NCBI GenBank assembly: GCA_937893735.1
Contig: CALBGD010000348.1
Coordinates: forward strand, 1-7,293
Origin: an uncultured Clostridia bacterium
Lineage (GTDB): Bacteria; Bacillota; Clostridia; Oscillospirales; Ruminococcaceae
Length of the DNA stretch: 7,293 nucleotides
Direction: 5' to 3'
Shown here: one piece after another, positions 1 through 6,077 of the stretch
How positions within the stretch are numbered: position 1 is the stretch's first letter
Layout of the letters: each line of letters begins with the position of its first letter
Made by a program: the position numbers and the translations under genes
The notes under the pieces: generated by a model
The model's input: only the letters and a program-made list of their open reading frames with translations
The model's database searches: none
What the model was told of the DNA's origin: nothing

Positions 1-317
1 TTCCTTGCACCCGGGCTATGACCCCGGAGGAGATACGCGGCGAGTACGAAAAGGAGACCGGCAAGGTGATAATCGAAACTTTCAACGGCGTTGACCCTAT
101 GACTATCCCGGCAGTGCTCGTAAAGAGCCACGGCCCGTTCACCTGGGGCAAGGACGCGCACGAAGCGGTGCACAATTCCGTGGTGCTGGAGGAAGTCGCG
201 TTCATGAACTACCACGCGCTGACTATCGCTCCCACCGCCGGAAGAATGCAGCAGGAGCTTCTTGACAAACACTACCTGCGCAAGCACGGCGCGAATGCTT
301 ATTACGGACAGGGCTGA
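1..317 (+). CDS. araD: L-ribulose-5-phosphate 4-epimerase, C-terminal part (5' end outside window)
   Basis: This is the end of a class II aldolase-family enzyme that interconverts L-ribulose 5-phosphate and D-xylulose 5-phosphate, the last step of the cytoplasmic L-arabinose pathway. The frame is open from base 3 (reading [11 protein letters not shown]) to the TGA at 315-317, so about 104 residues are present of a protein usually near 230. It closely follows the E. coli AraD tail. The SHGPFTWG segment contains the third zinc-ligand histidine known from E. coli AraD (His171 there). The [14 protein letters not shown] helix follows, and the final [11 protein letters not shown] carries the tyrosine that acts across the subunit interface (Tyr229 in E. 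coli). The ATG at 18 is an internal Met, not the start. A strong terminator follows 17 bases after the stop. It is the only plus-strand gene here and converges with the minus-strand mobile-element genes. No truncation is visible apart from the window edge. Confidence 0.95.
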   Translation, partial: PCTRAMTPEEIRGEYEKETGKVIIETFNGVDPMTIPAVLVKSHGPFTWGKDAHEAVHNSVVLEEVAFMNYHALTIAPTAGRMQQELLDKHYLRKHGANAYYGQG

Positions 318-334
318 ATTCCTTATAAATAGAG

Positions 335-368
335 ATATCCACCGGGCGACCGGTGGATATTTTGTTTC
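335..368 (+). terminator. Rho-independent terminator of araD
   Basis: A perfect 11-bp stem (335-345 with 350-360) closes a GCGA tetraloop of the GNRA class and is followed by TTTTGTTT. It starts 17 bases after the araD stop codon. On the minus strand the stem is followed only by a mixed T/A/C tract, so it would be at best a weak terminator for the converging acetyltransferase gene. Confidence 0.9.
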
Positions 369-399
369 ATGATTCTTCATATTTGCTGAGGAAGCGCGA

Positions 400-810
400 C
401 TAACGCTTATCGTCAAAATTACATATCTGGAGCGCCGCACCGTCCTCCATGAGTGAAAACCCACATTTCTGATAGAACGCGGCGTTCTTCTTTTCCTCCG
501 GCATTACCTCAATGTAAAGATAATCGTGGTACTTCTCCTTGATAAGTTCTATCATACGGCTTGCGATGCCCATTCCGTGATATTCCGGATTCACAAGGAC
601 ATAGTGGATATATGCGGTCAATTCCCCGTCGTCCAGCGCACGGACCAATCCGACAAGCCTGCCGCCGTCCCATGCGGTAATAACTGTCGAGGAACCCATC
701 AGCGCCTTGTAGAGCCTTACAGGATACTGACCGGATATCCAGCCGACTGACAGGAACAGTTCCTGCACCTGCTCCTGATTGAATTTTTTCTGTTCGGTAA
801 ATTCTATCAT
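400..810 (-). CDS. GNAT-family N-acetyltransferase
   Basis: A single-domain GNAT protein of 136 residues, expected to move an acetyl group from acetyl-CoA to an amine; the substrate cannot be read from sequence. The fold signature is present: a central strand (LTAYIHYVLVNPEY, about residues 64-77), the acetyl-CoA pyrophosphate loop YHGMGIAS (77-84), and the late FYQKCGF motif (112-118) usual in this family. I chose the ATG at 810 because AGGAAAGGAAG lies just upstream. A longer frame back to 879 exists, but its extra 23 residues overlap the end of the exporter gene and have no family resemblance. The start is 19 bases after the exporter stop, so the two genes are probably co-transcribed. The length is normal and the stop is TAG. 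It may modify or detoxify a metabolite in partnership with the exporter; that is inference from adjacency. Confidence 0.88.
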   Translation of the reverse strand: MIEFTEQKKFNQEQVQELFLSVGWISGQYPVRLYKALMGSSTVITAWDGGRLVGLVRALDDGELTAYIHYVLVNPEYHGMGIASRMIELIKEKYHDYLYIEVMPEEKKNAAFYQKCGFSLMEDGAALQICNFDDKR

Positions 811-829
811 TATGCTTCCTTTCCTGACG

Positions 830-1411
830 TCATATCCCAAGAATAATAGTCGCCGCACAGTACAGCAGAAATACTCCAAGAATGATATTTATACACCTGT
901 AATGCCTGCCGTAAAACGAGCTTATCCGTACCCCGAGAAACGCCCATGTAAGGCTTGCAATACTACCGATCATGACTGTGAACGCGCCCGCCAGCACAAG
1001 TCCACATGAGGACTTTATGTTCGGAATGAAATACGCGCTAAGCAGCGTGGAGATGTAGAAATAAATCTTGACGTTGACCAGCTGGAGCAGAAATCCTTCG
1101 AGAAATGATGGCTTTTTGTCGGCTTCATCAGCGGTGAAACGGCTGCGCATAATGTGAATCGCAAGCCATATCATGTACGCTCCGCCTATGTATTTAAGCA
1201 CCTCCAGTATCGGCGAAAACACCTGCGACAGCAGACACAGCAGCACCGTGCATAACGCCTGCACGGTTGCATATCCGGTGCAAATTCCTGCTATAAGCCG
1301 ACGGCTGTTTTTCCAGCCGTGCTTGCTTGTGGTGTTGAGGGAAAGAATATTTCCGGGTCCAGGAGTAAACGAGCACACCAGCATATATCCCAGAAGCGAT
1401 GCTAATTCCAT
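830..1411 (-). CDS. LysE/RhtB-family amino-acid exporter
   Basis: A polytopic inner-membrane protein of 193 residues, the usual size for the LysE/RhtB superfamily, which exports amino acids or their derivatives driven by ion gradients. The family signature FTPGPGN is at residues 15-21 in the first membrane segment. The later LQLVNVKIYFYIS segment matches the 'QLxNxK' region of RhtB/YrhP-like members. About six hydrophobic segments can be seen. The ATG at 1411 is preceded by CGGAG at a 9-base spacing. A longer reading frame continues to 1687, but that extension is a different protein, a truncated prepilin peptidase joined in frame. A TATAAT hexamer lies 28 bases upstream (1439-1444) with a poor -35, so the original promoter may have been partly lost at the junction. 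The acetyltransferase gene follows closely. The exported substrate is unknown. Confidence 0.88.
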   Translation of the reverse strand: MELASLLGYMLVCSFTPGPGNILSLNTTSKHGWKNSRRLIAGICTGYATVQALCTVLLCLLSQVFSPILEVLKYIGGAYMIWLAIHIMRSRFTADEADKKPSFLEGFLLQLVNVKIYFYISTLLSAYFIPNIKSSCGLVLAGAFTVMIGSIASLTWAFLGVRISSFYGRHYRCINIILGVFLLYCAATIILGI

Positions 1412-1438
1412 TAGTTGATTCTCCGTTCGTTTTTGGAC

Positions 1439-1444
1439 ATTATA
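1439..1444 (-). promoter_or_regulatory. Possible -10 element (TATAAT) for the exporter/acetyltransferase pair
   Basis: A perfect TATAAT reads on the minus strand 28 bases before the exporter ATG. The hexamer 17 bases upstream, TGGGAG (1462-1467), is a poor -35 and lies within the prepilin-peptidase remnant. This fits a promoter that lost its -35 side at the rearrangement junction, or a chance hexamer. Activity is uncertain. Confidence 0.4.
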
Positions 1445-1454
1445 CTCCACCGAC

Positions 1455-1687
1455 ACGGTATCTCCCATGCCGAAGCCGTTCGTTATAACGCTGACCGCCG
1501 CCAGCGGGATAAGCAGTCCGAACAGTCCCAGAATGCGCTCCGGAAACGGAACTGTGCTGACGAACGGACTTGCGAGAATAAGCACCACCGAGGCGCAGTT
1601 GGATATCTCACGCCGCTGTACGTCATGCCGGGATATCCCGAAAAAGTAAACGCACAGCAGTGTGAATATCGTCAGCTCTGTTCCCAC
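1455..1687 (-). pseudogene. A24-family prepilin peptidase (TadV/CpaA-like), N-terminal half only
   Basis: The first about 77 residues of this frame resemble type IV prepilin peptidases, membrane aspartic proteases that cleave pilin-like leader peptides. After a hydrophobic start it shows the family pattern D-V-Q-R-R-E-I-S-N (catalytic Asp at residue 22), two hydrophobic stretches, then GFGMGDT, which carries the GxGD motif with the second catalytic Asp at residue 76. Family members continue for roughly 70-90 more residues. Here the sequence passes at once into the leader of the exporter gene, staying in frame by chance (V-S-V-E-Y-N and on). The probable start is a GTG at 1687 with no clear ribosome binding site, overlapping the end of the PrgI gene by 16 bases, so translational coupling is likely. 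The right boundary given (1455) is an estimate of the junction. The protein is almost certainly inactive because the C-terminal membrane segments are missing. Confidence 0.62.
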
Positions 1688-1992
1688 GGCGATTTGTAGA
1701 CGTACCGAAAATTCTGCTGAGTGCGCCGGAATTTTATCATGTTTCCGATCTGCGTTACAACGGAAATTCGGGTGTACGGGTCCTTGCGGACCGCCATAAT
1801 GCTTCCGGAAGCGCCTATCATTATGCAGACGATGAGCGCGAGAAGCTGTCCTGAAAAGATGAGCAGAAGCGCTCCCAGCACCGCGGAAGCCGCGCCGCCT
1901 ATGAGAAACTGGCGAAGCTCCCGGCTCCCGAAGCCGGGGAAATACTCCTGCTCCATTGTAAGTCCGTAGGGTATGATGATTTTGTCGTCCAT
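1672..1992 (-). CDS. PrgI-family conjugation membrane protein
   Basis: A 106-residue protein of the PrgI family, a small two-pass membrane component of Gram-positive type IV secretion (conjugation) systems, usually encoded just before the VirB4-type ATPase. The N-terminus has the family's I-I-I-P-Y-G-L-T start followed by the F-x-x-x-R-E-L-R-Q-F-L-I-G transition into the membrane. Two hydrophobic segments lie at about residues 29-46 and 50-68. The C-terminus is basic and aromatic (RRTQQNFRYVYKSPWE), as is typical. The ATG at 1992 has AAGGAG six bases upstream. The gene begins 10 bases after the TrbL-like stop, so the two form an operon. In a complete element a VirB4 gene would be expected nearby, but here a truncated peptidase follows. 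The gene itself looks intact. Confidence 0.85.
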   Translation of the reverse strand: MDDKIIIPYGLTMEQEYFPGFGSRELRQFLIGGAASAVLGALLLIFSGQLLALIVCIMIGASGSIMAVRKDPYTRISVVTQIGNMIKFRRTQQNFRYVYKSPWEQS

Positions 1993-2002
1993 GCGGTTCT
2001 CC

Positions 2003-2635
2003 TTAGTAACCTGAGCCGAAATAAAATATCAGCAGTTCTTTCAGCGGGAAAATGAGCTGTGCTGTCACCAGCATTACCAGTGAATTTTTAATGCGCCTGC
2101 GGTAACGCCCGGATTCTTCCTCTTCATGCGTCAGCCGGACGGCGCAGAAGATTATCCGCATGAGAAGCCCGGCGGAAATTATGCCCTGCATACATACGCT
2201 CAGCGTGTTTATCGTATCCATCTCCCACTCGGTGGTCATGTCCGTGCCGCCGTTTATCTGGGAAATTATCGTGTTTGTTATCTCGCGGCAGATATCGACG
2301 AAAAGGCCGTACAGCCATTGAAATATCAGCGCAGTTCCGACTGCGCGGACGAAATTCGTGAGAAGCAGAAACGGGTCTGCGTCCGGGTCGCCGTCAGTCC
2401 AGAGAACGTAGATATCAAAGGCTTTCTTTAGAAATTTGAGGATTATCAGGCTTATCCCGAAGCCGTATGAAACCGGCATGAGCAGGCTGAAAAACTCAAC
2501 TCCCGAAACAGTCGTGAGGTACTGTCCGCAGTCAAATACCGTGGTGTAAAGCTCGCCCACCATTTCGGAGCTGAAAAACAGCGTCACTATTCCTCCGAGC
2601 AGAGCCACGATCAGCGAAATAATTATAAAAGTCAT
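2003..2635 (-). CDS. TrbL/VirB6-like conjugal transfer membrane protein
   Basis: A 210-residue polytopic membrane protein. Hydrophobic segments lie at about residues 2-22, 48-69, 89-115, 146-167 and 186-206. Its most recognisable stretch is FDIYVLWTDGDPDADPF (73-89) followed by L-L-T-N-F-V-R-A-V, which I associate with the TrbL-type proteins of Clostridia integrative elements. VirB6/TrbL proteins form part of the inner-membrane channel of the mating apparatus. The cytoplasmic loop THEEEESGRYRRRIK (169-183) is strongly charged. The start at 2635 has a very good ribosome binding site, GGAGGTG, four bases upstream, itself preceded by a second copy of CGGAGGT. The stop is TAA, 10 bases before prgI. 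The gene appears intact although its neighbours are damaged. The family name rests on recognition, not on a search. Confidence 0.72.
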   Translation of the reverse strand: MTFIIISLIVALLGGIVTLFFSSEMVGELYTTVFDCGQYLTTVSGVEFFSLLMPVSYGFGISLIILKFLKKAFDIYVLWTDGDPDADPFLLLTNFVRAVGTALIFQWLYGLFVDICREITNTIISQINGGTDMTTEWEMDTINTLSVCMQGIISAGLLMRIIFCAVRLTHEEEESGRYRRRIKNSLVMLVTAQLIFPLKELLIFYFGSGY

Positions 2636-2650
2636 GCTTCACCTCCGGAC

Positions 2651-2684
2651 CTCCGAAACGGAGCGCGGCAGGAAACCGCGCCCC
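2651..2684 (-). promoter_or_regulatory. Overlapping alternative hairpins ahead of the TrbL-like gene
   Basis: On the minus strand a 9-bp GC-rich stem (2676-2684 with 2660-2668, one G-U pair) closes a 7-base loop. A second stem, CTCCG/CGGAG with a 3-base loop (2659-2663 with 2651-2655), shares bases with the first, so only one can form. The second would hide the upstream of two ribosome-binding-site copies. There is no T-run, so this is not a terminator. It could be an mRNA stability or translation-control element. Function is inferred only. Confidence 0.4.
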
Positions 2685-2705
2685 AGCGGTGGGCAGAACG
2701 ATTCA

Positions 2706-3722
2706 TCAGCCTGCGGCGTCGAAAAGCTCTGTGACCTCGGTGTTTACTCTGGGCATGATGACCTCGTTGAAAAGCGCGACCAGTCCAGCCATGAGCAGAG
2801 CGCCGATAACAACGGCGATGATGATTTTTACCGCTGTGTCAACGTAGAAAGATGTATATACGTCCGTGTCGGTGTGATATTCAGCAGCGGCGGTGCCTTC
2901 CCCTACCTCGTCATCATCGCTGTTTCCAGTGAGGACGCCTATTCCCATACATCGGATAATGCAGGTATCGCTGTTGTAGTTGGAATTTCCATTGTAGTAG
3001 TCGCTTGTGGAAGGCGAATACACCGAAATTCCAAGGTCCTTATTTTCAAGGAAAGCAGAGCGCGGCAGGTTGGAGTGCGTAAGCGGTCCGAGAAGCGCAC
3101 GGAGATTATTCGTGCTGTTCCATGCGGATGAAAAATAATTCTTCATATATTTGTTCAGCAGACCGCATTCCGTTGCGCTCATCGCCCAGTTCTGACCGTT
3201 GTAGCGAAAATAGGCTACTGGCTCAAAGGCGAGCTTGTATTTTCCTTTGATGATATCTTCGTATTCCATTCCGGACATGAGGTCGCAGAGGTTTTTCAGA
3301 AAGTTTTCTTCGCTCAGCAGAGCCTTTATTTCTTCAAGATGTGAGCTGTTGTTGATTGAGATGATATCAATACTTGAGAGGGCTTCAACATACTGAACCC
3401 TGTAACCGTCACCGTGGGTTGAGCGTGAAAGAACAGCGCCATTGAATCGTGTAACATCGTTCGTGCTTAAGCTATTGTATGTGTTTCCGACATAGTTCAG
3501 CCAAGTAGTTTTAGGAATCAATTCAGAACCATCTGCAAAGTAGTAAATATTTGATACTGCGGATATATTACTGTTCCCTGAAATATCAATGGTATTGAAT
3601 ACTTTTCTGTTAGATTCAGCGTCATATACTGTGACTCTCAAACCCTCGGTATCATTAAGTGATGTCCCACTGTCGGTGTGAACACCCCAGTAGTTATTTG
3701 CTGTTCCGCTTCTCTTGCCCAA
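2706..3722 (-). pseudogene. Conjugation-module surface protein, C-terminal part; 5' end lost
   Basis: This frame encodes about 330 residues that look like the C-terminal part of a larger cell-surface protein located just upstream of trbL-like genes in Clostridia conjugative elements. The bulk is a polar, Ser/Asn-rich extracellular region. Near the end it has an acidic linker (S-D-D-D-E-V-G-E-G), a single membrane helix (about residues 297-318, VKIIIAVVIGALLMAGLVAL) and a short tail ending in F-D-A-A-G. No signal peptide or credible start is present. The first in-frame start is a TTG at 3722 with no well-placed ribosome binding site, and an in-frame TGA lies just upstream. The first bases overlap, in another frame, the end of the ArdC-like gene. 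I therefore read it as a 5'-truncated remnant created by deletion. The trbL-like gene begins 70 bases after its stop. Its exact role in mating is unknown to me. Confidence 0.6.
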
Positions 3723-5152
3723 ACCGGAATGTGTTCCTCACGCATTGCACCGAGAAAGCAGTCGCTTGTGATTGAGGCTTCCTCGCGGTCGTACAGAAAT
3801 ACGCCGTTTACCGTGCCGCCGTATTCTTTGGAATCACAACCCGGTCCGGACTGTGCAAGGAATAACTGTTCATCGGGAGTGAAGCTCCGCGAACTGAAAT
3901 ATTCCGGACGGATTATCATAATCCTCCCCGCATAGTCTGCAACGCCTTTGTCAACATACACATCGCCGAATATCTCGGAATTAAAATGTTCCTTGAGGTC
4001 GTCATCGCGTTCGCTTATGTATCCCTGAAACTCCTCGTCATCGCCGAAGCCGAAATCCTCGCGGTACTGCGCCGCCATTTCGGTAATCACTTTCTTTACA
4101 TCTGCGGAATTTACATCAAATCCGTTTTCGCTGAGCAGGTCTGCGAAATGGCTCTCGACATTCTGCTGTTCGACCATGTCCCAGATTCCGTTACATTCCT
4201 CGTCAGTCAGCTCAAACTGCATATCCTCGCCGTTTACGGTTCGGATAATAGAGCCTGTTTTCGGTGTGAGTTCTTCAAAGTGGGTGTGCTGATTTACGTC
4301 AGAAAGCGCTCTGGAGAACAGGTCGCGGTATGCTGAAACAAGATTATTCTGCGAATCGTTAGAGGTGAAATAATGTCCCCATACCGTGGAAATTCCGCCG
4401 TTGTGGTCGCCGTTTTACCAAGTCGCATAACAGCCCGGCATTTTCTTGTTCTGCCCGAGGATAAATTCAGAATTGGGAGTCCGGATCCTCTGAACAATGC
4501 GATAGCCCTCGATTTCCTGCTTATTTCTCTCGCGGAAAGCAGACCTTAATTCTTCCGTCACGGCGTTAAGAAGAACCGGGTGAGCCGTTCCGAGCGTCCT
4601 GTCTGATGTTTTCCGGATTTCCTCGGCATTGGGATAGTCGGCAAGGAATTTCTGCGCCCATTCCTTATTATCGGCGGTGAAACGTCCGTCATATTTCAGG
4701 CTGTCAACGCGGAGCGCAAGCATGAGCAAGGCACGCTCAAAACCGTATTTCCCGGTGGCTTCCGCAGTGACTTTTTTAACATCGAGGTAATTATTGTTGA
4801 AATTTTCGGCGATAAAATGGCTTATAAACGTCCCGCACTCATCACACAGATTCATGCTTTCGCGGTAGGTTTGGCGCACATCGAAAAGGTACATGAGCTG
4901 TGTGTCCGTGCGGCTTCTGAAAACCGCTGTGGAATGCTCGCCGCGCCTTATGTAGCGCCCGATATTGTTCCACTGGTCGATGGTTCCGCACATTTCCGCT
5001 TTCGGGTTCTGGAGCGTAAGGAGCATTGCCTCGCAGAAATTGAGCCTCCAGAAGCTGGAGGTCATTCTGAGCGTCTGCTCCCATATCTCCGGACTGCGGA
5101 GCTGGGGAAGCCGGTGGTCGTATAACTGGGCGATTTCATTGAATCTGCTCAT
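3638..5152 (-). pseudogene. ArdC-like polyvalent mobile-element protein, broken by in-frame TAA and 3' rearrangement
   Basis: One continuous frame of 505 codons interrupted only by a TAA at 4415-4417. The first 245 residues resemble the ArdC/LtrC-type N-terminal domain of large ICE and phage 'polyvalent' proteins, linked to DNA binding and protection of incoming DNA: L-P-Q-L-R-S-P-E-I-W-E, then QWNNIGRYIRRGEHSTAVF (60-78), then YLFDV (88-92). After the stop the same frame continues with no further stop for 258 codons. WGHYFTS follows (258-264), and then a C-terminal module with GRIMIIRPEYF (409-419) and CFLGAMREEHIPVWARE (465-481), both patterns I know from such proteins. The GCYATW/TAA/NGDHNGG context matches the family's 'VTW...WGHYF' join, so the two halves were one gene. 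The last about 20 residues are probably out-of-frame sequence from the neighbouring surface-protein gene. The start is the ATG at 5152 with GGAGGT upstream; a longer frame to 5200 starts inside a terminator hairpin. Confidence 0.75.
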
Positions 5153-5156
5153 AGGT

Positions 5157-5162
5157 ACCTCC
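5157..5162 (-). promoter_or_regulatory. Ribosome binding site fixing the ArdC-like start at 5152
   Basis: GGAGGT on the minus strand ends four bases before the ATG at 5150-5152. It favours this start over the in-frame ATG at 5200, which forms the foot of the terminator hairpin and has no comparable site. It lies only eight bases after the terminator T-run. Confidence 0.75.
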
Positions 5163-5169
5163 GTATAAT

Positions 5170-5200
5170 GAAAAATGGAGCAATCTTTCGACTGCTCCAT
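5170..5200 (-). terminator. Rho-independent terminator or leader attenuator between EFR1 and the ArdC-like gene
   Basis: An 11-bp stem with one G-T pair (5190-5200 with 5175-5185) closes a GAAA tetraloop and leads into a T-run on the minus strand. It lies 57 bases after the EFR1 stop and immediately before the ribosome binding site of the next gene. It can end EFR1 transcription, or act as an attenuator for the ArdC-like gene, since I see no promoter between the two. Confidence 0.85.
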
Positions 5201-5236
5201 GGGTGGTTATTTGATTGTTGGAGATGAATTAGCGTA

Positions 5237-5249
5237 TTTGCCTGGCAAA
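5237..5249. repeat. Short perfect dyad TTTGCC-T-GGCAAA after the EFR1 gene
   Basis: Six-base arms flank a single central base in the 56-base gap between the EFR1 stop and the terminator. The loop is too small for a good hairpin, so a protein-binding dyad is more likely than an RNA structure. It could also be chance. Confidence 0.45.
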
Positions 5250-5256
5250 CGAGAGC

Positions 5257-6000
5257 TTATAGTCTTACATTCGGATTTGTATACTGTCCATGCTTTTTGG
5301 TATTCTTACCGTACTGGATAGCAAATTTCGGACATCTGTGCAGGCAGCCCAGGCACATCACGCACTTATCCCTGACCCAGACCGGACGTTTATCCTGCAT
5401 TCGGATAGCCTGTACCGGACATTTCCTTTCACACAGACCGCAGCCGATACAGCTATCCTCAACATGAAAATTATCCGTCAGTCTGACACTGTTGTTATAT
5501 AACGGCTCTGCAATCAGTTCGGTGATAAAAGCAGGTGTACATCCGGGCATATGCTTGTTTACATGGCGTTCGCTTACACTGCGTATAACGCTGTCGATTT
5601 CAGCTTCTGTTTTTACGGTGTACTTTGCCACTTTCTTCGGGGTGGAAAGGTCAAAGATAGGAGTCCATGTATCGACCATGCGAACGGAATAATACGCGTC
5701 TATGTTTCTTCCGCGAATCGCTTTGTTAGCTATGTATCCCGAGGCTCCCGGCGTAGTGCCATAGGTGGAAATAAAGAAAAGGTACTCCGTCCGGAACGAC
5801 GCCTTTTCGAGAAATTCCTTTACAATACTAGGCAGTCCCCAGTCGTAGGTAGGAGATACAATTCCGATCATATCTGCTTCGAAATCATAACGGTTTTCGT
5901 TAATGCAGTCTACGATAGAAATCGGTTTCTGCGTATCAGCTTCTGTCAGCCTTGATGCAACATATTTGCAATTTCCTGTCGCCGAAAAATACAAAATCAT
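5257..6000 (-). CDS. EFR1-family ferredoxin (flavodoxin-like domain plus two [4Fe-4S] clusters)
   Basis: A 247-residue cytoplasmic redox protein of the EFR1 type common in anaerobic Firmicutes. The N-terminal flavodoxin-like domain opens with M-I-L-Y-F-S-A-T-G-N (1-10), the phosphate-binding loop for FMN, and carries SPTYDWGLP (49-57) and ISTYGTTPG (77-85), both typical of flavodoxin fold loops. The C-terminus is a bacterial 2[4Fe-4S] ferredoxin: CIGCGLCERKCP (Cys 184, 187, 190, 194) and CVMCLGCLHRCP (Cys 213, 216, 219, 223). All eight ligands are present, so it should pass electrons between FMN and the clusters; its partner is not known. The start at 6000 has AAAGGTGA six bases upstream. It follows the PfkB gene after 77 bases and is probably co-transcribed with it. 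It is intact, ends with TAA, and is followed by a terminator. It looks AT-richer than the conjugation genes. Confidence 0.92.
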   Translation of the reverse strand: MILYFSATGNCKYVASRLTEADTQKPISIVDCINENRYDFEADMIGIVSPTYDWGLPSIVKEFLEKASFRTEYLFFISTYGTTPGASGYIANKAIRGRNIDAYYSVRMVDTWTPIFDLSTPKKVAKYTVKTEAEIDSVIRSVSERHVNKHMPGCTPAFITELIAEPLYNNSVRLTDNFHVEDSCIGCGLCERKCPVQAIRMQDKRPVWVRDKCVMCLGCLHRCPKFAIQYGKNTKKHGQYTNPNVRL

Positions 6001-6029
6001 TTGTGTTCACCTTTCATATTTCGTTTTAA

Positions 6030-6077
6030 TTGTCGTATTTATGCGACCGACAAATAGGATTCTTTATGGTTGACCAT
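6030..6077. repeat. Two dyads in the PfkB-EFR1 intergenic gap
   Basis: TTGTCG (6030-6035) and CGACAA (6048-6053) are inverted across 12 bases, with CGAC repeated directly at 6044-6047. Next to the PfkB stop is ATGGT-TG-ACCAT (6066-6077). Neither has a T-run, so they are not terminators. One may be an operator or an mRNA processing hairpin for the EFR1 gene. I see no convincing promoter in the gap. Confidence 0.4.

Noticed and set aside
811..879. 23-residue N-terminal extension of the acetyltransferase
   Set aside because: It overlaps the exporter 3' end and lacks GNAT similarity, and the ATG at 810 has a good ribosome binding site.
2634..3131. 165-codon plus-strand frame opposite the surface-protein gene
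   Set aside because: It is an antisense shadow with low-complexity, biased composition and no recognisable motif.
4415..4417. Possible programmed stop read-through or stop-codon reassignment
   Set aside because: TAA is a normal stop for other genes in the window, the same gene is also damaged at its 3' end, and no read-through signal is visible. A nonsense mutation is simpler.
4294..4497. 67-codon minus-strand frame over the TAA region
   Set aside because: It overlaps the natural continuation of the ArdC-like frame, has no family resemblance, and is rich in Arg/Thr typical of an out-of-frame reading.
5237..5249. Dyad TTTGCC-T-GGCAAA as a second terminator for EFR1
   Set aside because: The loop is too small and no T-run follows. 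The 5170-5200 hairpin is the real terminator.
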